A DNA stretch of 64,000 bases, taken from contig JAPVLO010001001.1 in NCBI GenBank assembly GCA_027257055.1, positions 124,001 to 188,000 on the forward strand. Reading direction: 5' to 3'. Shown here piece by piece: positions 11,595-24,522 of the stretch (position 1 is its first letter; the number at the start of each line of letters is the position of its first letter). A program made the position numbers and the translations under genes. Below the pieces are notes generated by a model. It was not told the DNA's origin. It ran no database searches and saw only the letters and a list, made by a program, of their open reading frames with translations. The DNA comes from Cephalopachus bancanus. Its lineage: Eukaryota; Chordata; Mammalia; Primates; Tarsiidae.

Positions 11595-12658
11595 TTGAGC
11601 CAGAGCGAACATAAGGAACAAAAAATATTCTTCCGTAGAGTAAAGAATTTGTTGTCTAAACGTGGAACTAACGTTTCTTCTAATAAATAAATAAAATAAA
11701 ATAAAATAAATAAAATTTAAAAAAACTAACACTCTTTTTGCATTTTGTGCAGAAAAATATTGTTTCCTGAGGGTGATACTGTAGATTTGGATACCTGTAC
11801 CAAAGTTTGGGAAAAACTAAAATTGTATTACACAGAGCATGGTCCTGAGAAAGTGTCACTGAAGCTTTGTCTTGGGGAAATTAATAAAATATTATTTAAA
11901 TGCACTGAAAGATTTTGCAAAATTTCCTTCCAAAAAAGGCCACTAATGATGATGATTATGAAGAAAATTTTCACCACTGGTTTGGTAACCCCTTTAAATG
12001 ATGACAGGTTATCGTCACAAAATAAGCTGAATTGGTGGATGCAGTCATAAAATATCATGAGAAGAAATATCCTAACAATGTTGCTACACCTCTTTCTAAG
12101 GTTTTCCTTTAAAAGTTGAGAATATGAAATAAAGCCTGGACCCAGTTTCACTTTTTCTTTTTTTAAAGGGTTCAGGTAGCTAGTGGTGTAATAAGCAAAA
12201 TATATAAGTAATGTATATGTTATAGAATTAAAATACGGTACATAAGGAAAATAACTAAATATATTCAATGTATAAATGATTCAAACACAAGTATATAAGT
12301 AATAAGTAAATGAAGATCTCATTACACACTTGCTTGAATTGTGTGAAAATTCGGACATTTTATTACAATCTGTCTGGCTAAGCAATGTATGGATAATTTA
12401 CAGGGCACACCATCAACACCTATTTGGGCTACTCAACCAAAATACTGTGTCATAAATGTCAAAAAGGCTGTCATGGTGTAAAGAGTGTCAGTCTAAGTTT
12501 TACAGAAATGGCACTCCCTTAATTCAACATCAAGTCAACTCGGTTCAGAGAAAGAACCAGAGGAGCTGGCCCTGGCACCAGATAATAATAGGGGCAGCTT
12601 CCACCATAAATGCATTCATTCCTTTAATCCATCACAGAGCTCATTGGAGCCACTCCAG
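11595..12658 (+). pseudogene. Unit 3 gag; start codon changed to TTG
   Basis: The ATGGGCCAG start is here TTGAGCCAG. The change to TTG and the following ATAAGGAACAAAAAATATTC are shared with unit 9. A (AAATA)n-like insertion lies at 11683-11720. Matrix text is open at 11745-12050 and stops about 12112. The AT-rich linker is at 12187-12310. The knuckle reads CHKCQKGCHGVKSVS near 12450-12490. Common frameshifts are present at the GCAGAAAAATATTG run. Confidence 0.72.
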
Positions 12659-13494
12659 TTAGTGCAAGTCATGACATTTGTTCCCCCACTGCAATAAAAT
12701 TAACTCTGAATGTCCTGGTAACCCCACTCCTTATAGGAGTAAAGGGACTTCTCCCAGAAAAAAATAGTGGTAGTAATAATAGGCAGAAGCTGCTTGTCTT
12801 AGCCAGAAATTCCCATTATTCCTGGAGTGGTGTATTTGGATTACACAGGAGGAATCCAGGCGCTTGTCTCTCCCCTAAAAAAACTGTACAGTTTAACAAA
12901 GGTCAGAGAATATTCCAGTTGCTGCACCAGCCTTATAACAAAGAATGTAAAACTTTAGATAAACTGCCTAGTGTGACTCTGGATTTGGCTCTAGTGATGT
13001 TGCTTTTGGGGTTATGGAGATTACTGATTCTGGACATTTAAAACCTTATATATTCAAGGAGTTAACATTAAAGGCCTATTGTATGCAGGAGCTGACGTAT
13101 CTTGCATAGCTGGGAAACACTGGCCTGCTTCATGACCTACTGAAACAGCAGCTTCGGGACTCATAGGCATTGGTCGAGCACACTTAGTAGCCAAAAGTTC
13201 AAAAATTTTAAAGTGTACACACCATGAGACTTTAGAAACATTTTGCCCATATGTGATTTCATCTATCCCCTTTACGTTATGGGGAAGAGCCATTCTTGCT
13301 CAAATGGGCAAGCTCTTATATAGCCCTACTAACAAAGATTCAGTTTAAAGGTAACAAATGGGCTATTGTCCCTTTAAGCAATTGGCAAAAATGGACAGGG
13401 AATGCAGGAAGCTGTACAAGTTAATGAAAAAACAAACCAAGCTGTTATTGCCTACTCAAATTTATCCTAGAGGACATTGTTCCCAAGACCGCTG
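12659..13494 (+). pseudogene. Unit 3 pro: dUTPase, protease, G-patch
   Basis: dUTPase motif 1 is degraded to ASHDICS. Motif 3 reads VVYLDYTGGI, with Tyr in place of Asp; unit 9 has the same Tyr. The protease active site near 13075-13100 reads LLYAGADVSCIAG, so both Asp and Thr of the triad are lost. The LWGRA box is near 13280 and the G-patch-like KNGQGMQE near 13390-13410. Confidence 0.8.
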
Positions 13495-14081
13495 AAGCTA
13501 TTACCTAGTAAGCTGATGAACCAGTATATGTGGAACAATGGCCCTTGCACTCAGAAAAGGTTAAGGCAGCCAGAAAACTACTCTAACGACAATTAGAAGG
13601 GTGTCATATAAAGCCTTCTACTAGCCCATCTGAATGGCAATCAGTAGCCCTTGAAACACTCCTATTTTTGCCACTTAGAAAAAATCTGGTACATGGAGAC
13701 TTTTACAAGATTTGAGAGTTTTTAAAGCTACTATGGAAGCCATGGGAGCGTTGCTGTCCGGGTTTCCTTCCCCAGTCACTATGTTAACTTTAATATTATA
13801 GTCATTGATTTACAGGATTTTTTCTCTACTATACTTTTAAGCCCAGCGAATTGTAAACAACTTTCCTTTAGTTTGCCCTCCGAGAATTTAAAGCAACCAT
13901 TTCAAAGATTTCAATGGAAAGTCCTGCCACAGAGAATTAAAACAGCCCTACCTTGGGCCAGATGTGTGTGGATGCTGCTTTACTATGTTTTAGAAGTCAA
14001 TATCCTAATCTCTATTTAATCCATTATATGTATGACAATTTGCTGGCTCACAGAAATCGTGCCTACTTAAATGAATTTCTT

Positions 14082-14376
14082 TTTTTTTTTTTTTTTTTAG
14101 TTGGAGTCTCACTCTGTCGCCCACACTGGAGTGCAGTGGCCGCTCCCGGTCACCGCAGCCTCGACCTGCTGGGGATCCGGTGATCCTTCCGCCTCAGCCT
14201 TCCAAGTAGCCGGAATTACAGGCATGCGCTACCACATCCAGCTGATTTTTTGATTTATTGTAGAGATGAGGTCTCGCCAAGTTGCCCAGGAGGGTCTCGA
14301 ACCTGCGGGCTCAGGCAATCCGCTCACCTCAGCCTCCCAAAGGTGCGGGATTACAGGCTGAGCCACCGAGCCCGGC
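14082..14376 (-). mobile_element. Alu SINE, full-length dimer, antisense
   Basis: Poly-T at the left, head (GAGCCCGGC) at the right. Perfect 14-bp duplication TAAATGAATTTCTT at 14068-14081 and 14377-14390. The insertion point corresponds exactly to that of the Alu at 40673 in unit 8. Confidence 0.97.
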
Positions 14377-14906
14377 TAAATGAATTTCTTAATGAGACTG
14401 TGACTGCTCTCAATGACTGCGGTTTAAAAATTTCTCCTGAAAAATTTCAAACTAATCCTCCGTTCACATATCCTGACCATGTGTAAAACACACAAAAGGT
14501 AAGTCACCAACCTTTTCAATTATGAAAAAGATCACTTGGTGATGTTTAATGATTTCCAAAAATTGTTGGAAGATATTAATCAGATGAAATCTTATTTACA
14601 TATCACAATGGTAGTTGTAAATCCTTTGTTCAATATTTTATAGGGGGATTTTTCTACCAATTGTGAAAGAATTCTCACATCAGAGACCAAGGAAGCCTTG
14701 TCCCTTGTGGAAAAGGCTATTCAGTCTCAAAAAGTTAAAATAGTAGATTCCAACCTACCTTAGGACTAAATTATTTTGACTATTCTCCAAAATTCCACAG
14801 GAATTTGGTGGCAACAAGGACTAATGGAATGGCTCCATCTGGCCGTAACCTCTAAAATAATATTGGATTCCTATCCCTACTTAGTAGGCTTATTAATAAC
14901 TAAAGG

Positions 14907-15219
14907 CGCTCAGCTCGCTGGCTCAGTTTGTAATCCCACACCTTGGGAGGCTGAGGTGAGTGCATTGCCTGAGCCCACAGGTTCGAGACCCGCCTGGGCA
15001 GGTAAGACCTCAGCTCTACAATAAATTTAAAAATTAGTTGGACGTGGTAGCATGCCTATAGTTCCAGCTACTTGGAAAGCCGAGGTGGAAGGATTGCCAG
15101 AGCCCAGCAGGTTGAGGCTCTGGTGGCCTGGAGCAGCCACTGCACTCCAGCCTGGGTGACCGAATGAGACTGCGACTAAAAAAAAAAAAAAAAAAAACAC
15201 CAAAACAAAACAAAAAAAC
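14907..15219 (+). mobile_element. Alu SINE, full-length dimer, divergent
   Basis: Head CGCTCAGCTCGCTGGCTCAG, two arms, then a long A-rich tail with C interruptions. Target duplication AACTAAAGG at 14898-14906 and 15220-15228. Inserted in the RT connection region of unit 3. Confidence 0.95.
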
Positions 15220-15443
15220 AACTAAAGGGAGATAGAGAAGTGTTGAATTGTTTGGACATGATCTTTGGAATACTGTTATTTCTACAGAGAGACTTCTATT
15301 TCAACCTTTGTTTTAAACTAGTTAGGATTGACAATTTGCATGAACTGATTATAGAAAACCTTTATTTTATGCTTCAACGAAACATGTTATTAATAATATT
15401 TTTTTTCCTACGTCAGACACTCTTACCTTCCATTTGCTTTTAG

Positions 15444-16772
15444 GATAATTCAGAATTTAATAATTATAAATCTTCGTGCTTAATGTCTTATCGTAAGTTT
15501 TTAACCATTAACATTCCAACTCTGAGCAATCATAGGAAATATTGGTGAATTGAAATGCTGATGCCTGTAGGAGTTGAACCGAGCTTAGCCACAAGAACTG
15601 CACCGCCAATTAGTATAGTAATATCTTCTCATAATTACAGTGAAAAAGACTGCTTATCCAGCAAGGCACTGGGTATCCAAAGTAGAGGCAGTACATTTAT
15701 GGACCTAAAGTAAACTATTCCATACCTGTTGAAAAAGTTTAACAACTATGATAGGAAATAAACAAATTGTTTAACCTTACTTATGGTGTGCCCTTGCTGC
15801 ACTGAGGCTCATTTTTTTAGCCCAAACACTTGGGGGATATCATACCTACATAATAAGAGCTTGTTTACAATCTCCATATGTTTTTCTTGTATGTAATGTA
15901 TATCACATTATGAAAATTAATCACCGGAATGATATGTATTCCATACTCTGTCAAATTGTATTCACACAAATTGTTTAACTGATGCATATTATAAAGATTT
16001 TCTCATTCTTAAACAAACCCCATACTTGGTAGTCCCATTGAAGTTATTATCTCGCTGGAATGATAAATATGGTTTACAGATGTTGTATGAGATTAACTCT
16101 ATTTTGGAGAATAGACATATAAGAATTCTAGTTTCTTGGATCATCAGAACTACAACCCTAATAGGTATGGCTACTTTGGTAACAGTTGCACCTGTGGCTC
16201 TAGCTCAGGAATTTTACACGTCTACTTCTGCTCGTTAGCTAAATAAGAATGTTTTTATAACCTTAGCTACCCAAGAGATTATGGATTAGAAGCTTGAGAG
16301 CAGAGATAATGCTTTGCAAGTAATATTTCTAACTGTAGGACAAGAACATGTGATCTTAAAAATTAGGTTGGCTCTTCGATGTCAGTCTGAGTTTAAATGT
16401 CTTTGCCTCACTCTTTTAAAGGTAAATAAATCTGTCCACACATGGGACAGAATTAAAAATTATATTCTTGTAGTTTGGAATCATTTGGACTTGAGGATAG
16501 ACTTACTAACTTTCACCAAGAAGTCCTAGACATTTTGGATGCTGAAAGGCAATTCTGGTCTACTGAATAGACCCATTCTATGTTTAATAATATTTCTTCA
16601 TTCATTAATCAAAAATCAATGATGTCTATAATCATCAATGTGGGAAAATGTGGGCAGTTATAGTTTTATTGCTTTGTCTACTTCCTATTACCTTTAGAAT
16701 GATAAAGAAGAGCATATCTCAGCTCCACACGGAGTTCTAGGTTTTTGTGCTTAAAAATAAAAAAACAGAGGA
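15444..16772 (+). pseudogene. Unit 3 env, type 1
   Basis: The surface remnant spans 15540-16080. The cleavage position reads RHIR near 16118-16130 and is followed by hydrophobic GMATLVTVAPVALAQ, open within 16026-16238. The ectodomain ORF 16314-16529 has a Cys-x5-Cys loop (RCQSEFKC). A one-base loss in the membrane span (near 16650) breaks the frame. The tail frame reopens at 16745-16942 and runs into the LTR. Confidence 0.77.
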
Positions 16773-17749
16773 TGTTGACAGCTGTCTCCAGACATCCGCT
16801 GAGCATTAGCAATCAGGAAGGACCATGGACCCCGAAACGGCTAGGATGCATTTGGGAGCTGTTGACTCCATTCCCTCCCCATTTTTCCACTTGGCACAAA
16901 CAACCAGATAAATCTCTTGCTGGCTCTAACAGAGGACTCTGAAAGAAGAACAAACACAGCCGACTTTGGAGTCTTTTTTCCCCATATTCCACGGTTATTT
17001 TTTGTGGTTGTTTTTAAACATTTTTAGTTTAATTTTTAATCATATTAGGAGACAGTGCATATCACAGTTTCTCTTGATCAGATTTTAGAAATGCCATGCA
17101 TATAGATCTTAGAAAACAGTTCATATAGATTAAGAAAATTTAAGTACCATTTTCTTTAAGAAGTATGGTTAGTGCAGTTAGATTAGGGAGGCCAGTGAGG
17201 TTTGGATTAAGTCAGCTGGTGCTAGGAGAGTGTAACCATAGCAGCAATTGTTTTAATAAAATCTAGTTTTAATTAGTTCAGACATTAGAAGTTGTTAATT
17301 CGCCATGGTGGTTTTTCGTTAAGACATTGAGTGAAGTTAATTCAAGGTGATGTATTTGTAATACACTTAAGGGCACATAAGAAACTGGTTTTGGCAACAT
17401 TAAGGTGGCATATGATACAAAAAGACAATTTGTGATATTTTCTCCTCATGTTCTTCCTTATATTCTTCTTTATGTGTGATAAAACATTTGCTTGAGAGTG
17501 AGGCGTGTCCTTTGTTCACCTGAACCTGTTCATGTGTAAGGCACATGCCCGATTTTGTTCCTGTGATGATAATTTTGGAGAATTTGAGGATAAAAGACCT
17601 GGGATTACACCCATTCAAGGGCTCCTGCTTACTAAGCAGGAGTCCAGTCCCTCTCTCTCTCTCTCTCCAGTGTCTTCTTTCTTTAGTAAATCTCCAACGC
17701 TGTCACACCTGAAAGGGATCCCAGAACATTGCAGGGCAGGGTGCCCGGA
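16773..17749 (+). mobile_element. LTR C (type 1)
   Basis: About 977 bp, starting TGTTGACAGC after AAAAAACAGAGGA. It carries the type 1 markers AATAAAATCTAG and GATGTATTTGTAATAC, and ends GCCCGGA just before TAGAGCCTAAAACTGTGGC. The GTGCCCGGAA end is shared with LTR I. A short CT repeat lies near 17650-17668. Confidence 0.77.
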
Positions 17750-17906
17750 ACTAGAGCCTAAAACTGTGGCCCTGGAAAGGTATCCTTTTTCTAGTTTCAG
17801 GAAGGCTAGGAACTTATCCAAGGGTGCTGCAGACCCTTCTTTAGAGACAGCCAGAAAGAAACTGAGTAAGGATTAGTTTTTGTAATGCCTTAGCCATGAC
17901 ACAACC

Positions 17907-18922
17907 ATGGGCCAGAGTGAATCAAAGGAACAACAAATATTCATCAGTAGTAAATGATATGCTGTCTAAACGTTGAACTAAAGTTTCTTCTAATAATCTA
18001 GCACTCTTTTTGCATTTTGTGCAGAAAAATATTGTTTCTGGAGGACGATAGAGTAGATTTGGATACCTGGGCCAAAGTAGGGGAAAACTTAAAAGTATTA
18101 CACAGAGCATGGTCCTGAGATAATGCCATTTGATACTTCGCATTGTGGAAATTAATTAAAGGTACTTTAAATCCACAGCAGCATTATGAGAAATTTTTTT
18201 CCAAAAAGGCCAATAATGATGATCATGATGAAGAAAGTTTTTGCCACTGCTTTTGCACCCCCTTTATATGATGATAAGTTATCTCCCCATATAAGTCTGA
18301 ACTTGTGGATGCAGTCGTAAAATATCATGAGCAGAAATGTCCTAATCATGTAACTACACCTCTTTCTAAGTTTTTACTTTAAGGGTTGAGAATACTGAAA
18401 TAAATCTTGGACCTATTTACACTTTTCCTTCTCTTAAAGCGTTCAGGGAGCTAGAGCTGTAATAAGCAAAATATATAAGCAATATATAAGTAATACAAGT
18501 AAAATAAGCAATATAAGGAATATAAATAATATATATAAGCAATATATAAATAATTCGAAAACAAGTAATACGCAAAAAAACCTCATTACACTGTAGCTTG
18601 AAAAGTGTGGCAATTCAGACATTTTATTACAATCTGTCTGGATAAGCAAGGTATGGCTACTTTAAAAGGCACACCATCACCACCTATTGGGGCTACTCGA
18701 CCAAAACACTGTGTCCTAAATGTCAAAAAGGCTGTCACAGGGTACAGAGTGTTGGTCTAAATTTTACAAAAATTGCACTACCTTAATTCAGCAACTAGTC
18801 ATCGCAGTTCAGGGAAAGAGCCAGAGTACCTGACCCTGTTCCCAGACAACAATAGGAACAGCTTCCATCATGAATGAGTTCATTCCTTTAATCCATTGCA
18901 GATCTCATCTGAGCCACACAAG
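17907..18922 (+). pseudogene. Unit 4 gag: matrix start intact, then frameshifted
   Basis: ATG 17907 opens MGQSESKEQQIFIS and then ends early because a TA is missing from the ISIV codons. Matrix-like sequence ends about 18382. The AT-rich linker is at 18460-18570. The knuckle reads CPKCQKGCHRVQSVG near 18712-18756. The CT repeat and donor-like GGTATCC lie upstream in the leader. Confidence 0.72.
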
Positions 18923-19754
18923 TTAGTACAGTTTCGACCTTTGCTCACAACTGCAATAATATTAACACTGGATGTCCCGGTAACCCCAATCCTTAAAGGA
19001 ATAAAGGGCCCTCAGCAAGAAAAAATAGTGGGAGTAATACTAGGTAGAAGCTCCATGTCTTAGCCAGGAATTTACATTATTCCTGGAGTGTTGGATTTGG
19101 ATTACATAAGGTGAATCCAGTTGATTGTCGCTCCCCCTAATAATAATTTACAGTTTAAAAATAGTCAGAGAATAGCCCATTTGTTGCTCCAGCCTTATCA
19201 TAAAGCATGTAAAATTTAAAATAACATGCCTAGTGGTGACTCTGAATTCGGCTCTAGAATTGTTGCTTTATTGGGTTCTGGAGACTACTAATTCTAGAAC
19301 TTAAAAACTTAATATATTCAAGGATTTAACATTAAAGGCTTATTGGATACAGGAATTGACGTATCTTGCATTCCTGGGAAACATTGCCTGCTTTATGTTG
19401 TACTCAAATAGCACCTTTGGGACTCATAGGCATGTTTTGAACACTCTCAGTAAAAGCTCTAAAATTTTTAATTGGACAGACCATTAGATTTTAGAAAACT
19501 TTTGCCCATATGTCATTCCATATATCCCCTTTACATTATGGGGAATAGACATTCTTGGTCAAATGGGCATGCTCTTATATAGCCCTAATAACAAAGATTC
19601 AGCTTAAGGCTACAAATGGGCTATGTTCCTTTTAAGGGACTTGACAAAAATGGACAGGGAATGCAGGAACCTGTCAAAGTTAATGAAAAGGCAAACCGAG
19701 CTGGTATTGCCTACTCAAATTTATCCTAGGGGTCATCGTTCCCAAGACTGCCGA
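18923..19754 (+). pseudogene. Unit 4 pro: dUTPase, protease, G-patch
   Basis: A one-base deletion inside the dUTPase GLDL codons (AGTTTCGACC) is shared with unit 10. Motif 3 reads LDLDY and is followed by a stop, also at the same place in unit 10. The protease triad is intact: LLDTGIDVSCIPG near 19340. The LWGIDILGQMG box is near 19540 and the G-patch-like KNGQGMQEP near 19645. Confidence 0.8.
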
Positions 19755-21067
19755 ATCGATTACCTGGTTAGCTGATGAGCCAGTTTATGTGGAACAAGGG
19801 TCCATGCACTCAGAAAAGGCTAAGTTAGCCAAAGAATTAGTCTAAAAACAATTAGAGGTCGGTCATGAAAAGGCTTCTACTAACCCTCTGAATGGCAACA
19901 ACTAGCCCTTGAAACACTCCTATTTTTGACATTAAGAAAAAAATTGTTAAGTGGTGACTTTTACAGGATTTGAGAGCTTTCAATGCTACTATGGAAGCCA
20001 TGGGAGCATTACAGCCTGAATTGCCATCCCCAGTTGCTGTACCTGTTAACTTTAACATTATAGTCATTGATTTACAGGATTTTTTCTTTACTATACTTTT
20101 AAGCCCAGAGGATTGTAAACAATTTTCCTTTAGTTTACCCTCTGAGAATTTAAAGCAACCATTTCAAAGATTTCAATGGAATGTGCTGCCACAAGTAATG
20201 AAAACAGATCAAACTTGTGCCAGAAGTATGTGGACGCTGCTTTACAATTCATTAGATGCCAATATCCTAATCTCTATTTAATCCATTATATGGATGAAAA
20301 TTTGCTGGCTCACGGAAATTGTGCCATTTTAAATGAACATCTTAATGCAACTGTGACAGCTCTCAATGATTGTGGTTTACATATTTCTCTTGAAAAATTT
20401 CAAACTAATCCTCCTTTCATATATCTTAAGCATTTATTAAACACACAAAAAGTAAGTCACAACTTTTACAATTATGAAAAGATCACTTGGTGATATTTAA
20501 TGATTTCCAAAAGTTGTTGGAAGATATTATGCGGATGAAATCTTATTTACATATCACCATGGCAAACCTAAATCTCTTATTCAATATTATACAGGGGTAT
20601 TTGTCTCCAATTCTGAGAGAACTCTCACATCAGAGACCAAGGAAGCCTTGTCCCTTTTGGAAAAACTATTGAGTCTCAAATGTTAAAAATAGACTCCAAC
20701 CTACCTTAAGACTTAATTATTCTGGCCATTCTACACAATGCAACAGGATGTCTGTGGCAAGAAGGACCAAAAGCATTACTCCATCTGTCAGTAACCTCTA
20801 AAATAATATTGGATACCTACACTTAGTTAGTAGGTTGATTAGTAATAAAGGAGAAAAAGAAGTGCTGAATGGTTTGGAAATGATCTTCGTAATATTGTTA
20901 TTCCTTATGAGAGACTTCAATTTCATACTTTGTTTCAAACTAGTTATGATTGACAATTTGCATGAACTGATTATAGAAAACCTGCTTTATTTTATGCCCA
21001 AAAGAAACATGTTATTGATAATATTTTTTTCCTACAAAAGACACTCTTACCTCCCATTTGCTCTTAG
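19755..21067 (+). pseudogene. Unit 4 pol: RT and connection
   Basis: Open pieces at 19970-20281 (fingers to palm, motif [15 protein letters not shown]) and 20176-20493 overlap in different frames, which shows the common one-base shift before the active site. That box reads YMDENLLAHGN, with Asp changed to Glu at the second position. The thumb is open at 20487-20672 and the connection at 20835-21107. No insertion interrupts this copy, so it is a good reference for the array's pol segment. Confidence 0.87.
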
Positions 21068-22393
21068 GATAATTCAGTCTTTAATAATTATAAAACTTTG
21101 TGCTTAACGTCTTCTGTCAAGTTTTTAACCATTAACAGTCCAACTCAGAGCTCTCATAGAAAATATTATTGGAATGAAATGCTGATACCTGTAGAAGTTG
21201 ATCCCAGTTTAGCGACAAGAAATGCAGCACCAATTAGTATAGCAATCTGATCTCCTAATAAGAACAAAAAACATTGGTTGTGCATCACGTAAGTCACTGG
21301 GTATCCAAAGTGGAGAGAGTGCATTTATGGATCTAAAGTAAACTATTCTACACCTGTTGAGAAACTATAAAATCTACTATAGGAAATAAACAAATTGTTT
21401 GACCTTACTTATGTAGAGCCCTTGCTGCCCTGAAGTCCATTGTTTTAGCCCCACTACTTGGGGGATTTCATAACTATAAAATAAGAGCTTGTTTACAATC
21501 TTTATATGTTTTTCTTGTATGGAATGAATATCACATTGTAAAAATTAATCACCACAATGATATGTATTCTATACTCTGAAAATTGTGTTCTCAGAAATTG
21601 GTTTACTGATGCTTATTATAAAGATTTTCTCATTCATAAACAAACCCCATACTTGGTACTCCCAGTGCAGCTGTCATCCCGCTAGAATTATAAATTTGGT
21701 TTACAAAGATTGTATAAAATTAACTCTACTTTGGAGAATAGATATAAACGATTTCTAGTTACTTGTGTCTTCAGAACTACAGCCCGAATAGCTATGGCTA
21801 CTTCAGTAACAGTTGCAACTGTGACTCTAGCTCAGGAAGTTTACACGTCTAATTTTACTAATTAGTTAATTAAGAATATTTTTATACCCTTAGCCCCTCA
21901 AGAGATTATTGAATAAAAGCTGGAGAGCTGCGTTAATGCCTTGCACAGAGCATTTCTAACTGTAGGAGAAGAATTTGTGATCTTAAATATTAGGTCGGCT
22001 CTTCGATATCACTTTGAGTTTCAATGTCTATTCCTCACTCCTTTAAAGATAAATAAAAGTGTATACACATGGGACAAGATTAAAAATCATATTCTGGTAG
22101 TTTGAAATCATTCAGACTTGAGTATAGACCTTATTAAATTTCACCAAGAAATCCTAGAAGTTATGGTTCCTGAAAAGCAATTTCAGTATACTGAATTTTC
22201 CTGTTGATAACATCTCTTCATTCATTAATAAAAAATCATTGATGTCTATAATCATCAGTGTCGGAATTTGTGGAGCAGTTATACTTTTGTTGCTTTGTCT
22301 ACTTCCTATCACCTTCAGAGTGTCTAAGAAGAGCATATCTCAGCTTCACACGGAGTTCCAGGGTTTTGTGTTTAAAAATAAAAAATGGGTAGA
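21068..22393 (+). pseudogene. Unit 4 env, type 2
   Basis: The surface remnant runs from about 21150. The cleavage position near 21742-21760 reads RYKRFL, which fits the R-x-K-R furin pattern. A hydrophobic fusion-peptide-like run with AMATSVTVATVTLAQ follows. The Cys-x5-Cys loop position is weak here because the first Cys is Tyr. The membrane span and tail are open at 22239-22430. The purine tract before the LTR is AAAAATAAAAAATGGGTAGA. Confidence 0.77.
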
Positions 22394-23366
22394 TGTTGGC
22401 AGCTGGCCAGTGAGTTCCATTGAGTGTTAGAGTTCAGGGAGGACCATGGACACCGAAACTGGTAGGATGCATTAGGGAGCTGTTGACTTCTTTCCCTTCT
22501 CCTTTTTCCACTTGGCACAACAACCCAAGAAAACCTCTTGCTGGCTCTAACACAGGACTCTGAAAGTGGAACGAACACAGATGACTTCGGAGTCTTTGTT
22601 CCCATATTCCACGGTTACTTTTTATGGTTGTTTTTAAAGAATTTAAGCTTAAATTTGAGTCACATTTGGAGACAGTGCATGTCACAGTTTTTCTTGATCT
22701 GATTTTAGAAATGCATAGATAGAGATAATAGAAAATAGTTTATGTAGATTAAGAAAATTTAAGTTGACATTTTCTATTATAAGTATGGTTAGTGCCGTTT
22801 GATTTAGGGAGGCCAGAGAAGTTTGAATTAGGCCAGCTGGTGCTAAGAGAGTATAACCATAGCAGCAAATATTTTAATAAAAACTAGTTTTAATTAGTAC
22901 AGATATTAGAAGTTAGTAATTCTCCATGTTGGTTTCTGGTTTAGACATTGAATAAAGTTAATTCAAGGTGATGTAGTTGTAATACAATTAAGGGCACATG
23001 AGAAACTGGTTTGGGGAATATTAAGGTAGCATAAGATACAAAAAGACAATTTGTGATATTTCCCCCCTCATGTTTTCCTTATATTCTTCTTTATGTATGA
23101 TAAAACATTTGCTGGAGAGAGGGGGGGTGTCCTATATTCACCTGGACCTGTTCATGTCAAAGATACATGCTACCTTTTTTTCCCGTGATGATAACTTTGC
23201 AGAGTTCTGGGATAAAAGCCCTGGGATTACCCCATTCAAAGACATCTACTTACTAAGCAGGAGTCCAGTCCCTTTCTCTCTCTTCAGTGTCTTCTTTCTT
23301 TTGTAAATGGCCAACGCTGTCACACCTGAAAGGGACTCCAGAACCTTGTAGGGCAGGACGCCTGCA
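22394..23366 (+). mobile_element. LTR D (type 2)
   Basis: 973 bp, TGTTGGCAGC to GCCTGCA. It has type 2 markers AATAAAAACTAG (AATAAA at 22876) and GATGTAGTTGTAATAC. A primer-site-like TAGGGTTAAACCTGGGGCC starts at 23369. This is one of the cleanest uninterrupted LTRs for defining the ends. Confidence 0.82.
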
Positions 23367-23519
23367 ACTAGGGTTAAACCTGGGGCCCTGGAAAGCTAAC
23401 CTTTTTCTAGTTTCAGGAGGGCTAGGAAATTATCCAACGGTAATGAAGACCCTTCTGTAGAGACAGCCAGAAAGAAGGGTAAGGTTTACTTTTTGTAATG
23501 CCAGAGCCAACACGCAACC

Positions 23520-24522
23520 ATGGGACAGAACGAATCAAAGGAACAAGAAATATTCATCAGTAGTAAAGAATACATTGTCTAAACGTGGAACTAAGGTTTC
23601 TTCTAATAATCTAGCCCTCTTTTTGCATTTTGTGCAGAACAATATTATTTCCTGATGAAAATACGGTAGAGTTGGCTTCCTGCGCCAAAGTTGGGGAAAA
23701 ACTAAAATTGTATTATACAGAGCATGGTCCTGAGAAAATGCGATCTGATGCCTTGCATTGTGGAAATTAATTAAAGATGCTTTAAAACCACTGCAGGATT
23801 ATGAGAAATGTCTTACCAAAAAGGCCATTAATGATAATGAAGATGAAGTAAGTTTTTGGCACTGCTTTGGCATCCCCTTTACATGATGACAAGTTATCTC
23901 CCCAAATAATGCTGATTTGGTGGATGCAGTCATAAAATATCATGTGCAGATGTATCGTAATAATGTTACTGCACCTCTTTCTCAGGTTTTTCTATAATGG
24001 TTGAGAATACTGAAAAAAAACCTGGACCTAGATACACTTTTCCTTCTCTTAAAGGGTTCAGGTAGCTAGAGCTGTAATAAGCAAAATATATGTAGTATAA
24101 GTAAAATAAAGAATATAAAGAATATATTTAAACAATATATAAATAATTCAATCACAAGTATACAAGTAATATGCAAAAGAATATCTCATTTCACTCACTT
24201 GAATTGTGTGGCAATTCATACATTTTATTACAATCTGTCTGACTAAGCAAGGTATGGCTACTTTACAAGGCACACCGTCAACACCTATTGGTGCTACTCG
24301 ACCAAAACACTGTGACATAAATGTCAAAAAGGCTGTCACGGGGTAAAGTGTGTAGGTCTAAATTTTACAGAATCAGCACTCCCTTAATTCAGCAACAGTC
24401 TTCTCGGTTCAGGGAATGAGTCAGAGGGGCTGGCCCTGGTCCGAGATAAACAAAAGGGCAGCTTCCACCATGAACCCATTCATTCTTTTAATCTATTGTA
24501 GAGCTCATCTGAGCCACCCCAG
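23520..24522 (+). pseudogene. Unit 5 gag
   Basis: ATG 23520 opens MGQNESKEQEIFIS. The poly-A run that is frameshifted in most units reads GCAGAACAATATTATT here. Matrix ends about 23997 and the AT-rich linker is at 24075-24190. In the knuckle the first Cys codon is TGA; the rest reads HKCQKGCHGVKCVG near 24312-24352. Confidence 0.72.

Larger units (their letters stand above)
13495..15443 (+). pseudogene. Unit 3 pol: RT and connection, split by two Alus
   Basis: Palm motif A lies near 13800-13830. The active-site box near 14020-14045 reads YMYDNLLAH, so the first catalytic Asp is Tyr. An antisense Alu (14082-14376) sits just after this box and a sense Alu (14907-15219) sits in the connection. 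Thumb text resumes at 14391. The frame shifts between the PQG-like and CQM-like segments, as in most units. Confidence 0.85.

Noticed and set aside
11828..12268. 146-codon minus-strand ORF (also 36xxx-type antisense ORFs such as 49544-49837)
   Set aside because: It is antisense to gag and the AT-rich linker, has low-complexity Tyr/Ile/Phe content, and is not conserved across units.
17650..17668. CT repeat in LTR C as a regulatory element
   Set aside because: It is a small expansion of the CTCTCTCC present at the same place in other LTRs.
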